Below, one piece after another: positions 35,063-46,334 of a DNA stretch of 64,000 nt. The notes beneath the pieces are model-generated. The model ran no database searches, was not told where the DNA came from, and saw only the letters and a program-made list of their open reading frames with translations. The stretch spans positions 17,066,407 through 17,130,406 of the forward strand of contig NC_037253.1 of the NCBI RefSeq assembly GCF_000002425.4, in the 5' to 3' direction. Made by a program: the position numbers and the translations under genes. The DNA is from Physcomitrium patens. Lineage: Eukaryota > Streptophyta > Bryopsida > Funariales > Funariaceae. How positions within the stretch are numbered: position 1 is the stretch's first letter; each line of letters opens with the position of its first letter.

Positions 35063-38000
35063 ATGGGTGATCAGGCGGAGACAAGTGTTGCTGCGCTTGC
35101 CCCTGTTGACGAGGTGATGCACGAAGCCGCGACTGGAGAGGTGAAGGATGTTTTCGCTGCCGTCGAGGGGAATGCTAACGGCCATGTTGCTGATGTGATG
35201 GAGGCCGAGGTGGTGGAACAGGCGCCCGAAGTTGCGGTACCTGTCGTGGATCATGAAGGTATTGGCTAATCGTAGGAATTGCTATGATTCAATTTTCTCA
35301 AATCATTTTGTACATGGGAATTGTAATCTTGTATATGTTGACGTATATTTGTGAAATGGAGGAGGAATATGTCTGGAGCTAAATTTGGGATGCACAACAT
35401 GGACATTGAAATTGAATTGGTTACCCAGGTTGTATTGCTTCCTTCGAAGCGTTCGCTTGCTTAGTTAGAGTATCTTTCATTACAGTATTCCGTGTAACTC
35501 GTGTTGCTCTCTGATGTAGACTAACCTTGAATTTTACTCTTCCTTTACTGGTCCACACAGCTCTTACCCCAGAAGAGGAACGATTGTGGAATATCCTCAA
35601 GGAGAATGATGCAGACTTTAATAACTGGACCGTGCTGATTCAAGAATCCGAGAAATTGGTGAGTTCTTCCCCAAACTATCGTTCACATGCTTCAGTTGAA
35701 TTTCGGAGTTGATCTTTGTACCTGCGTTGAAAGGGTTCTCTAGGTTGTAATTTAATTTCACTACAGAATCAGGATTTCTGTTCAAGGATCATACCTTATT
35801 GGTACGAGGACCATCTCTTCTGCTGGAATACGGACAAGTACAAGCTAGAGGCGTTTTCATTTAACGCTGAATGTTTTGTTTTGCGTAACACATTTGCAGT
35901 GGACATCACTCACTGTTTCTACGCTTTGTGATGGGCCTGGTGTTCGAAGGTATCAGAGCTCTTAATGTACTCAATTTGTCTTTGTCACAGGAGGTGATTT
36001 CGAAAATTGAAAAAGCATACGATGCTTTTCTGGCCCAGTTTCCTCTTTGTTACGGATATTGGAAGAAATACGCCGACAACGAAGCAAAGTTGGGGTCATC
36101 TGAGAAAGTTGTGGATGTTTATGAGCGAGCTGTGAAGGCAGTGACCTATTCCGTGGATATGTGGATGAACTACTGCATCTATGCGATGGAGAAATTTGAA
36201 GACCCTGAAGCTATCCGTGGGTATGTTCGAAGGCTCTAATTAACCCACTCAGTCATTCGATTCCCGCACACCGCGGAGGCCATCCTTGATTCCGGATGTC
36301 TTGTCTATTACATCTTCTAGTAAATGAACGAATTGATGTGTGTTGTGTCTTCTGACCCGTGTCTGGTCTTGCTGCAGCTTTTCATCCTGCACTTCTTTTG
36401 CTGTCTCTGCAAAGAGATGGTCTCATGTTGGCGGAGCATTCAGTTTCCACTTCGTAGGATGACGTCTCGTAAACTGAAAACCCGTACGCTTTTTGTGAAA
36501 AAGAAAGAACAACATATATTCTCGACTGTTAACGTTAACGTGATTTTCACTCAGTTCGCTTTAATGCTGTGTGATTTAATGCTACGTAACTTAAACCATC
36601 GAGTTAAACCTAGTGGCTGTGCTGTGTGTTACTATTGCTACATCCTTCACTTCTTGACTATGATTGAGAATGCCGTGACATGCGCGTATACACATATCTT
36701 ACGTCAGAATGCTGCTGTGGAAGATTACGGGTCCAGTTTGAGGGCAAAGAGAGGGCTTCTGATTGCCGCTTCATGTCCGGACGTAGTGTGGTTGAGCGGG
36801 AAGGTAAATGCAGAGCATTGTGCTTCTATTTGGAAGTCTGAAAAGCAAGTTTCACTGAAAGTTCTTACTTGGCAACTCGGCCTATTTCCTGCTCTGATCG
36901 CCTAATCTAAATATAAGTGAGTCAGTTTTAAAGGGTTGGGGGTTTAACATTTGGAGATTCTAAGGTTGTATTGTGCTTTCTTCAGGTTGTTCGAGAGGGG
37001 AGTGTCGTTTGTGGGGACGGACTATCTTTCGCACCTCCTTTGGGATAAGTATTTGGAGTTCGAGCACGCGCGCTCGGAGTGGAGTCGTGTTGCACAGATC
37101 TACACCCGAATCTTGCAGATTCCTCTTCAACAGCTTGACCGATATCACACAAGGTTGATTCGCATAAATATCTCGGATCTTTTGGTCTGTTGATTTCTTG
37201 TTGATACTTTTTAGAATGTGAAGTTCGAGCTTTATATTTGCTTTCAATGGAACATGCTGGAACCTTATATTAGTGATGTGAACGAAAGGTGTGACATATG
37301 AGGTGAGTCTAGAAGGTAGGTGCCTAATATAGTGTAGTTATTTTGTGGCAGTTTCAAGCACTTTGCCTATAGCCATGCGTTGACCGAATTGATGACGGCT
37401 GAGGAGTCTGAGACAGCTGCGAAGCTCAAGGCAGATGAGCCAGTTAAAGAAGCTCCACCTACAGATGGTGAAGAACCTATCGCTGTGGCCGATGCTGATG
37501 GCCCAGCTGAGCCTGCGAAGCCAGTAGAGGCAAAAGTAGATTCAGCGGCAGCTGATGATTTAGAGAAATACATCGCTGTTCGGGAAGAGTTTTACCGAGC
37601 TTCCAAAGAATGGGATGCGAAGACTAGGGACTTTGAAGCTGCGATCCGCAGGCCGTACTTTCATGTCAGACCATTGGACGAGGCACAGCTTGGAAACTGG
37701 CACAAGTATCTGGATTTTGTCGAAAAGGAAGGTGGAGTTGACAAGGTGAGATCTATCATTTTGACCGAAGCTGATATTGTGAGTTTTATATCGAGTGGAG
37801 AATAGAGAATCGTATTTTTACCTTTGTTATTGTACTCTTCTGAGAAATTTGACCATCCGGGGGTTTTATGAATGTGCAGACCATCAAGTTGTACGAACGG
37901 TGCTTGATAGCGTGCGCAAACTATCCCGAGTATTGGGTTCGTTATGTCCAGCGCATGGATGAAGAAGGGAAAACAGAGATCGCCCTTGATGCTCTCCATC

Positions 38001-39008
38001 GAGCTACTGTGACCTTTGTCAAGGTTAGCACCTCACATTTCTCATTGCAATGTCCTTGCGACATGTATATCTACATTAATTCTTTCAGTTTGAATTCTAC
38101 TTTTGCTGTTCATGTTATAGTTCTGTTAGGATGGTGATCACCTTAAATGCTTTCGACCGTGACTTAATGTTCGTGAGCTCTGTGTTGGCATATTCCGGAT
38201 CTAGTACTTACTTTCCATTGTACTGGATGCAGCGACGACCAGAAATTCACCTCTTTGCAGCACGGTATAGAGAGCAGCAAGGGGATGTCAAGGGTGCGCG
38301 CGCTTCTTACGAGGTTTTAAGGAATGATCTTGGACTAGGTCTTCTAGAGGCTATCATTAAGCATGCCAATTTTGAGAAACGCCAGGTATCACTTTCAAAC
38401 CTGAGCCTTCTGTTAGAATCTTTCTCTTCCTCTTTCATTGTTTCATTTTAGATAGTCAAATTTGCATTAGTGGAATGTCATGTTTGGATCATGCTGTAGC
38501 TCTGTGAAACAAAACTTTTAGGTGTGCATTATATTATTTCATCTTTAGGATGCAGTACCTGAAGAGCGGGAATGTGTGCAGGGTAATGACGAAGCTGCGT
38601 GTTCTATTTTTGAATCTGCTTCAGAGCTTGAAAAAATTAAGGAGGATTCCCGAGCACGAGCAGTTTTATACATCCAGTACGCTCGGTTTCTTGATCAGGT
38701 TGGTAGTCGTTCACGATTACATAGTATATATCTGAATTTAAAATACGCCCAATACGCCCAATACGCCCATGATACTTTTTTGACATTTTAGATTTTTTCT
38801 TGTACCGAATTTTCATTTCAGTTCGTTCTTAATTGAAATGTCCCACCAATTAGTAATGAATAAATTGACTGTCTTCATTTTGAAAGGTGCTCAAAAGTAC
38901 AGAGAAAGCCCGTGAAGTGTACAGCACAGCCTTGGGTAGTCTGCCAACGTCCAAAACGTTGTGGGAGGTATGCTATCTCTTCATTTAAGAATGTGTGCTC
39001 CATCTTCC

Positions 39009-39042
<34 letters not shown>

Positions 39043-40748
39043 GTGGATTTTATGTGTCAATTTTTTTCAGAATGTTCCTTAGGAACGTGCGAGATGAATA
39101 TGGAAGAAACTTTCCGAATTTTTAGTTCCGATTAACGTAGCTCATACAATAGCTTATCATCTCGTACATCTGTTTATTACAGTGTGGATCAACGCCTTCA
39201 ATTTTTTTTACTCTGATTAAGTGCAAGATTTGTGGGCTCGTGAGGTTCTTTCAAGTTGTTTGCTGATTCTTTGATGTGTAACGACAGGCATTTATTAACT
39301 TTGAGGCTTCTCATCAACCTGAAAAGCCTCAAGTCGAGTATGTTAATTCTCTGATCGAGAAAGCAATTGCTCCATCCAAACTTGAAGGGTCGTCTGCTTT
39401 GTCAGCATCTGACCGAGAGGAATTATCGAGCATTTACCTTGAGGTACTAAAATTACACTGCGTTAGCATATGTGAGCTAAACTTTTTCTGGCGTCAGTAG
39501 TTTTATTTGCAAGTAGTTTGAAGTTATGATTTTGGTCATTTGAGATCATTTCTGTAGCTCCGTGTAGTTTCGAATTGAGAATGACTAATATTTTGTTTTT
39601 TGGTGTTAGAAATATAACAAGCCGTGTAATTCTAATAACCAAAGTTGTTGTGCAGTTTGTCGACAGCTTTGGCACTAAAGAAGACATCAAGAAGGCCGAA
39701 GCTCGGCATAGAGAACACTTTCCCTCTCCCAAGAGTCCTGTGGAATCTAAGAAGAGACCATCCATGGATATTTCTGCGCCTGATCGTGCGAAAGTGCATA
39801 AGCCTTATGTTGGCGTAACCGCTACAGCAGGGCCTGCTGGGCCCCCTGCCTACAACAACGGGCAAGCACAGTGGAATGCGTTCACTCCTCAACCTGCATA
39901 TTCTCAGCAGCCCCAAGGTTGGCAGCAACCTCCTCTGCAGCAGCTGACTCCACCAGTGCAGCCACAGCAATGGAATCAAAGCTACGGTTCACACCAGGTT
40001 AGATTTCAGTCTCACAAGTTCGTTATATTTATAATTCTCTCGTCATGCGATACATTTTTAGGCTTTGTTATGTATTGTTGGCATGTGATGCAACAGAAGA
40101 CCGGCTTTTCGGGTACCCAATTAACACCAGCATTATTTGCAGAGTGCGTATGCTGGGTACGGAGGGTATGCTTCGTATGGACCTCCACAACAGCAAGCAC
40201 CTGCGCCACAGCAGCCCCCTTACGGTGGATATGGCCAAGGATATCCCACTCAGGTATGAAGTCTTAAATTTAAAATTGTAACATTACGGTAGTTGGGGTT
40301 GTCCGAGATGCGGATTCGCTGCTTGGGGGTTCTAGAATGCAATGGGTTTTCTCTGTTGATTGAGTGTCTGGCTGGCATGATTGATGGATTGTCAGCAGGA
40401 GGTGAACGGTTGGAGCTCAGGTGGATGGTGAGGGTGGTCATAGCATCATTACATGCATGTTGGACACGGTATGAGCCTTCGTAGTTTTGTAGAAGTGGTC
40501 GATGTATGCATGTATACATCGAGGGGTAATGTCTCTTGGGTGCTTGGGTATTCTCAAATTACATCTTGGATTACGTGTTGAAGCGTGAATTGATGGTTCA
40601 TCTTTAATTACGACAGGAGGTGGTTCAACCTTATCCTCATGCACCTACTGGGTATACTCAAGATACATCATACAGGATGCCTACGCCCTCTACGGCTCCT
40701 CCAGCGCAACCAGCATCGACAGGATATTACTACGGAAACTGCTATTGA
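35063..40748 (+). CDS. PRP39: Pre-mRNA-processing factor 39 (U1 snRNP-associated HAT-repeat protein, 773 aa)
   Basis: Exons: 35063-35258, 35561-35658, 35991-36220, 36986-37153, 37352-37745, 37880-38023, 38233-38385, 38582-38698, 38887-38967, 39288-39443, 39656-39997, 40143-40253, 40617-40748 (774 codons with the stop). PRP39 helps the U1 snRNP to engage 5' splice sites in the nucleus. HAT (half-TPR) repeats are evident: [86 protein letters not shown] and [10 protein letters not shown]. The order and wording match plant PRP39. Exon 5 encodes an acidic, Ala/Pro-rich insert (about residues 243-300) between repeats. The C-terminus after about residue 640 is rich in Gln, Pro, Gly and Tyr ([19 protein letters not shown]). 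Intron 3 is long (765 bases) and contains an open frame that I treat as chance. Confidence 0.95.
39013..39043. repeat. Poly-T tract in PRP39 intron 9
   Basis: About 25 consecutive T after ATTTGTA; it lies within an intron between the exons ending at 38967 and starting at 39288. Confidence 0.85.
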
Positions 40749-41700
40749 TCGATGCTTACTGTTGAGACTCAGTGGGAATGACGGAATGCTAATGCCTCGA
40801 CAAATTTTGCTTTCAGATTGGCATCACGCGCTGCCATGTGGTGAAGCCTCGTGTTATGGGCTCTCTGTTAGAGAGAGCTCCGTAGGTTGCACAGGATAAT
40901 GTGGTTAGGATAGTTAGCTTGTTGAATGTGTAAGATTTGTCCTGCCTTCTACTTCATTACATGATCCACTCACGAGATGTACTGCTTTGCTGAGAAGGAA
41001 CTACTAAAAGCTGAAAACGGCATATTCTGGCATTCATTTTGTTAAGAGTGGTGTTTGCACTATGTTCTACAATCTGTAAAATGAAGCAATTATCGGCAAA
41101 TCACACGTTGTGAGCATTTTGATGACAGATTCCATTTTCATTTTTATAGACATATATTTAGTCACTTATTTACTCTTTTACCATTTTCTCACCATCATAA
41201 ATGTGCCCACAGTGACGATTTCAGTGCAGAATCCTAATAAAGTGTTCTCATAGTCGAATGTGGCATCTGTATTTTTCATTCCCAAAGAAACTCTTGGTAC
41301 AGTCCATGGTGATATGAGGCATTTTATCCATCATTTCATAACTTCTACTCAATACTGATATACAAGATATGAAATTAAGTAAAATCATCACTTTCGGGAA
41401 AATACATCAGAATCATGTAAGTATGATTGAACTTGTAAACGCTTCACGATGTCTTGTTAGAACATATATTGTGACTGACAGTAAACCAATCCTATCATTA
41501 CTTTTTTAATATTATTAGATAATATTAAATATAAAAAATAATATTCAAAGAAAAACTTTCACCATTACTCATCAAAAGCTCGGGCTTCTAAGTCCATCAA
41601 AAGCCCGAGCTCAAAATCTACGAAAGTGAGTTACAAATTAAGTAGTAAATGCTCTCAATGGATTCACATCGAAACGGATAAACCCTGAATTCTCATGTCC
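40749..41700. other. 3' UTR of PRP39 and AT-rich spacer
   Basis: No gene is recognised. The first 300-400 bases have gene-like composition and are probably 3' UTR; the rest is AT-rich. It includes a hairpin-forming inverted repeat at 41577-41611. Confidence 0.5.
41577..41611. repeat. Perfect 11-bp inverted repeat (hairpin)
   Basis: AGCTCGGGCTT at 41577-41587 pairs perfectly with AAGCCCGAGCT at 41601-41611, leaving a 13-base loop. ATCAAAAGC also stands before or within each arm. It is GC-rich within AT-rich DNA between PRP39 and the GTD gene, so it could be a short transposon relic or an RNA hairpin. No role is established. Confidence 0.7.
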
Positions 41701-43144
41701 TTTCTTCACTTGCCCTTAGAAGCTCCTTGTGAAAACCCTAATTTTCAGGGCGACGACTTTCTTTAGCTGGTTTGCGACTTGGTAAGTGGAGGCAACGAAT
41801 CCTGTGTGCTACATGGTCCAGATCTGATGAACTCAGAGCATTAGTATCCGCGTCGACAAGTGAAGGCGAATTAAGCTTTACTAGGCCTTCTGACTCACTT
41901 GCAGGATTGTGCTGTCAGAATTGGGGCGCCCTCCGGAGAGGAGACGGTGGGGGAGCAATATGACCTGTCCCAGCTACTTCCTCCAACCCTTAACTCGGCT
42001 GCTTTGAATCCTCCAACGCTGAGCACGTGCATCGAACAAGAGTCATGGTCCGAAATGGTGGCGATCAACTACTCTGAACTTACCCATAGGGTGGGTCCTT
42101 CGATAGAGACAGAGCCGACCGGCCCCACCGAAGGAGCCAGCGGAGCAATACCTTTGTGAAGGGCAATCAACTGGGTGCCGTTAAATGGTCCAGACTATTG
42201 TCTAGCACTAACCGACTAGAACGGGTTCCAAAATAGAACAAAACCGCCACGCATCGTCACAACATTCAATATGTTGGAATTTCCGTATATTCTTTTCCCT
42301 AAACTGAAAGGTTGAATAACCTTAATCGCTTTCGTTAGTGATATTCCATACTCGAGAAACTGTCAACGTCGCCTTCGAACCGTAGGTGGTCCCTGAATAC
42401 CGAAAAGTTTGCATATACAACGTGTGCAGTGCGAGGTGGAGACGGATGGAAATTTTAGTGGGTGGCAACAATCTGTGCAGGTGGCGAGTAGTTGAGAGTT
42501 AATGTGGCGATTTTCTTCTATCGAAAATTTTAAGTCGGGTGAAATTTCGTCTGCCACGCGCTGTAAATATGGAAGAGGACGATGAACGCGATAAAAAAAC
42601 TGAAAAGGAAGGCCAGCTGTGGGCGGAATGGAAGGAACATGGAATGGCAGCCTTCGAACGGAGATTCGAGAGAGCCGCTCTGGCCTTGAGAGCGTGCCGC
42701 ACTTGGCAATTCCGGTTTGCGAGGCTGGCCTTGACGTACTTTTCGCCGGCAGCGTCCAGGGAACCACGACCAGCGCCTACAATTGTGCCACTCCAACTTA
42801 TGAATGCTGGTTGGCCAGCCTCCGAGGTGATTCCTTGGAAGTCCTGCACTCAATCTGGGAATCGGACTTACGTGGTTGTTTCATGGATCGTTCCGTATAT
42901 TTCTCTTTTTCCTCGCTCTGTCTGGCATCTGGAGGGGCCATCGCGGTTTGGTTCCACTGTACAAGATGTGCTTGCCTCGTAACGTCCTTTGCAATGCCAG
43001 ATTTGTTGTGTGCAGGTCGTGGTGGATTTTGTTTTACCTGGATTTTGTGTCTAAGTAAGAGCTAGTTTTAATGGGAGTTAGCGAAATTCTGTGAGGAATT
43101 CTGTTTGAGTGATATCGTCAGGTTCGTATGATGAGTGATTTTCT

Positions 43145-43190
<46 letters not shown>

Positions 43191-43889
43191 CCATTGCTTT
43201 CAGGTGCTGGTGATAGGTATTTGTCAAAATTTTGTGAGAGCAGCGATGGAGCTGCGAAGCGCTGTGAATTAGTGGTGATGTGTGCGTTTATGTGTGTGTG
43301 CGTGCATACACATGCATACAAACATATAGATATACGCACAAGTAAAACGTATTGGATCTAGACAATTGTCATTTCGATGTTTCTTCATTTTTAAAGTTTG
43401 TGTGTGTCGTGTTCCGCATAACGTATCGACTAGATGTGAGCCAAATCCAACTTTTATGGATGTGATGAAGTATCTTAGGCGGATTGGTTTGAAGCTCCAG
43501 GGGGATTAACTTTGTTCTCTGGTAAAGAGAGGAATTAGTGACGTTTAAGGGAGCTTGAATTTGAGTTTACGAACAAGATGTGGATGCATAGAATGCCTTT
43601 ATTCTTAAAAGTGCGCAGAAAGTTGTTTCAGGAAAGGAGATTGCGACTCATTTCCTGGGATGTCGTACTTGGTCGTGTTTGTTTCTCTTTTAAACCGTCG
43701 TTTGTTTGATAGAGAGGTCTTGTTGTAGACAAGTAATCATTGACCTCGTATAGTTCTTACGGATCGAATAAATTGCACCTCTATTAATTGATCTTAATCC
43801 TCCGAATGGTGATCTATTGGTTCATTCTGCACCAAGTTCGGGACAATGAGATGCTAAGGAGCTATGGTTCGGGTGTATAATCGTTAGCT
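41701..43889 (+). promoter_or_regulatory. Probable promoter and long leader region of the GTD-binding gene
   Basis: A telo-box (AAACCCTAA, 41733-41741) is followed by GC-richer DNA from about 41,760 to 43,060, which looks transcribed. It lies about 2.1 kb upstream of the GTD start codon, so a leader with one or more introns is likely. Frames here (41772-42159, 42539-43065) have no recognisable domain and may be leader sequence or upstream ORFs. A run of 43 T is at 43148-43190. Splice sites of the leader could not be fixed by eye. Confidence 0.45.
43148..43190. repeat. Poly-T tract, 43 bases
   Basis: An uninterrupted run of T. On the minus strand it is poly-A, but no retrocopy is seen next to it. 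Confidence 0.95.
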
Positions 43890-46334
43890 ATGAGGGGCAT
43901 TTTTTACTACCTTGAGAGGTTGGGCAGCGGCGTGGAAATGGCCTGGAAAAGCCCACGTCCTGACACAACTGTACATTGGAGTTCTAACGGCCTGCTGAAT
44001 GCTTTCATCGAAGTGTTTGTAGCATTTCTAGTGCTGATGTGCACTATCCTTAACTTCTTCACTTCCTCCTTCATTCGATTATCTGGATTGCACATTCCTT
44101 GTTCTTGCTGTACGCATTATCAGAAAGGAGTTTCAGGAAGTTTAGTCGAAGAATCTAAATACTCATTTGCATCGCCGAAGTTGAAGTCAATTGATACTCC
44201 TGTTGCAAGTGATGCCTGCTTGAACGGTTTCCATCGAAGTGATGAATGTGTCAGGGAAACCGAGTTGAAAAAGCCCGCATATTTGTCCCTGGGCTGTAAT
44301 TTAGTAGGGGGCACTCTTGGCGAGTCTTCGTTAGATGATTTCAACTACCGAAGTCAAGAGGATGTGGACAGGGAGCAGTATGCGAAAGCTCAAGAGCTGC
44401 TGCGCGCTCTTCAGTCGGAGAGTGAAGTCATGGCTGCTCTCTACAGCGAGCTGGAAGAAGAAAGGAATTCTTCCGCAACAGCTGCGAGTGAAGCGTTAGC
44501 TATGATCTCGCGACTTCAAGAAGAGAAAGCAGCTGTCCAGATGGAAGCTCGGCAATTTCAGCGGATGGTAATGGAGAAGGCCATGTACGATCAGGAGGCG
44601 ATTGAGGTATTATCAGAAATTCTCGCGAAACGCGAGGATGAAAAAATTGCATTAGAAGAGGAGCTCGAATTGTTCAAAGAGAGATTAGACACTGTGCTGA
44701 CGGAAGAAAGGGATTATGCTGAAAGAGTGGGGAGGGATTATGTCCCAATGCTGTTACTGGAGGGAGCTCCTGCGGATGAGAAGTCAACTTCTCCAAAATC
44801 TGAACGAGCAGATCCTCCGGTGTCAGGGAGAACTACTCCAAATGGAAGGATCTCCAAGGATGGAAAAATTACTCCCGATGGAAGACCTGGGAAGGATGGG
44901 AAAATCACTCCGGATGGGAGACTCGGGAAGGACGAGAGAATTACGCCAAATGGGAGGCTCGCGAAAGAGGAAGAAGTAGAATTCCTGGATAGACTCTACA
45001 AGACCAAGAGCCAGCTGCTGACTGCTTTGTTACAGGAAGGGATTCATGAGACTACGAGCGCTTTGGAAGAGTCAGCGAGCTTCGCTAATGAGATCCATAA
45101 AGCGATGGCCAAAGTCCCTGCGAGAGCTGAAAGTCCTCCAATACTGGATCACGAAAGTCATAAATCTCCATTGGGATTGGGTCCGATCAAGACAGGTCGT
45201 GAAATCGGTTTGCCGATCCCTCCTGCAGTTACTAAGAAGCAGATTGCGAAAGCACCGTCGAATGATACAGGAAAATCCACAGACGAACCCGTGTATGTTA
45301 GCCGTAAGCCCGCTTCTACCATCACCAAGAACCAGATTGAGAAGGTACCAGCGAAGGATGGCGATGATCCTGTCTTAGTCAGTCGCAAGTCAACTCCTGT
45401 AATCGGTAAACAGACAGATGAGGTGTTAACAAAGGATGCTGAAAATGCTGCTGCTGGGCTCGTCTCAGTGAGCTGTGATCCAACTCCTCTTATCCCTAAT
45501 AAGCATGTTGAGAATACGAAGAGCGCTGAAATAGCTGCTGATGAGCCTCGGTGTATTGCTCATGAGACTGCTTTGCCTATAATTCCCTCTGTAGTCGCCA
45601 GGAATAAAACTGAATCGTCATTAGGGACGAAGACTGCCGGAAAAGGACCTGATGAGCGTGTGTATATCAATCGCGAGACTAGTCTCTCAATTCTTCCTTC
45701 TGCGGCTGTTAAGATGCAGAATGAGAGAATATCAGTGAAGATTGACCGAAGATCTACTGACGAACCTTTGTTCGCCAGTCTGAAGAGAAGGTGGAACGCC
45801 CGTAGTTCTCAGGAAATATCTGCAGGAGAGGCTTTAGCGAAAGCGAAGGAGGATAGACGTATAGAAGAGAAGAGGTTGTCAGTGTTGGAGTATGTGAGGA
45901 CTTTGGAAGAGCAACTTCAACAGCAAGCAGGGAGGCCCGCTGTCCAGATTTCTAGAGCAAGAAGTGTCGACGGGAAGGAGGAAGATGCTAGACTTAGAAG
46001 TTCTGGTCAATTTGAAAGATCTGTTTCAGTAAAGTCAGAGAATACAGGCGGAGCTGAAAGAGACGAGTCAGTCCAGCGAAGGCTCTTCGCAGATGGAGAT
46101 TCTGTGGACAAAAAGTTGCTCGTGAACTCTATACAAGATGGGGGAGTTTACAGGGTTTATTCGCAGCCTAGCAGTTTGAATGCTGGCAACGACAGTAAGC
46201 CCACGGTGGACGGAAATGGGTTCCTTGTTAATGCCCGAAAATCCGAAGATAGTGCTGAAGAAGCGTTGTTTGTACACGATGTCTATGAGGTACAGAGCTA
46301 TCTTCGTGAACCTCCATCAAGGTTTTGCGTCTGA
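43890..46334 (+). CDS. GTD-binding (DUF593) domain protein, myosin-receptor-like (814 aa)
   Basis: Proteins of this family (MyoB, zein-binding FLOURY1 type) are membrane-anchored receptors that bind the globular tail of myosin XI on vesicles or the ER. The N-terminus has a hydrophobic membrane segment at about residues 37-60, then a CSCC motif (71-74). The GTD-binding domain spans about 164-266: QYAKAQELLRALQSESEVM, ALYSELEEERNSSATAASEA, MISRLQEEKAAVQMEARQ, QRMVMEKAMYDQEAIEVL, a long coiled coil very close to the family consensus. A 12-residue repeat (GRxxKDGKITPD, three copies) lies at 319-354, and six looser repeats of 27-37 residues lie at about 442-632. A second helix (KRLSVLEYVRTLEEQLQQQ) follows. 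The C-terminus may be different: a 52-base intron (46290-46341) would join HDVYE to ELYESISIQLAVSDR and end at 46491. Confidence 0.88.
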   Translation: MRGIFYYLERLGSGVEMAWKSPRPDTTVHWSSNGLLNAFIEVFVAFLVLMCTILNFFTSSFIRLSGLHIPCSCCTHYQKGVSGSLVEESKYSFASPKLKSIDTPVASDACLNGFHRSDECVRETELKKPAYLSLGCNLVGGTLGESSLDDFNYRSQEDVDREQYAKAQELLRALQSESEVMAALYSELEEERNSSATAASEALAMISRLQEEKAAVQMEARQFQRMVMEKAMYDQEAIEVLSEILAKREDEKIALEEELELFKERLDTVLTEERDYAERVGRDYVPMLLLEGAPADEKSTSPKSERADPPVSGRTTPNGRISKDGKITPDGRPGKDGKITPDGRLGKDERITPNGRLAKEEEVEFLDRLYKTKSQLLTALLQEGIHETTSALEESASFANEIHKAMAKVPARAESPPILDHESHKSPLGLGPIKTGREIGLPIPPAVTKKQIAKAPSNDTGKSTDEPVYVSRKPASTITKNQIEKVPAKDGDDPVLVSRKSTPVIGKQTDEVLTKDAENAAAGLVSVSCDPTPLIPNKHVENTKSAEIAADEPRCIAHETALPIIPSVVARNKTESSLGTKTAGKGPDERVYINRETSLSILPSAAVKMQNERISVKIDRRSTDEPLFASLKRRWNARSSQEISAGEALAKAKEDRRIEEKRLSVLEYVRTLEEQLQQQAGRPAVQISRARSVDGKEEDARLRSSGQFERSVSVKSENTGGAERDESVQRRLFADGDSVDKKLLVNSIQDGGVYRVYSQPSSLNAGNDSKPTVDGNGFLVNARKSEDSAEEALFVHDVYEVQSYLREPPSRFCV
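44844..44951 (+). repeat. 36-bp tandem repeat within the GTD-binding gene
   Basis: Three consecutive 36-base units encode GRISKDGKITPD, GRPGKDGKITPD and GRLGKDERITPN. Partial units flank them (GRTTPN before, GRLAKE after). Confidence 0.9.
45213..45785 (+). repeat. Diverged protein repeats (six units) in the GTD-binding gene
   Basis: Six successive units of 27-37 residues each start with a hydrophobic Pro/Ile stretch, pass through a Lys-rich part and end with DEPVYVSRK-like words (DDPVLVSRK, GLVSVSCD, DEPRCIAHE, DERVYINRE, DEPLFASLK). They are visible at protein level only. Confidence 0.75.

Noticed and set aside
36324-36905. 193-codon open frame on the plus strand between PRP39 exons 3 and 4
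   Set aside because: It lies wholly in an intron defined by a good donor (36221) and acceptor (36985), has no known motif and a Cys-rich, unstructured composition. Kept only as an intron-retention question.
42539-43065. Overlapping frames of 147 and 148 codons upstream of the GTD-binding gene
   Set aside because: No recognisable domain; two overlapping frames of equal length suggest GC-driven chance frames in a leader.
43128-43361. Frame with a long poly-Phe run
   Set aside because: It is the translation of the 43-base T run, not a gene.
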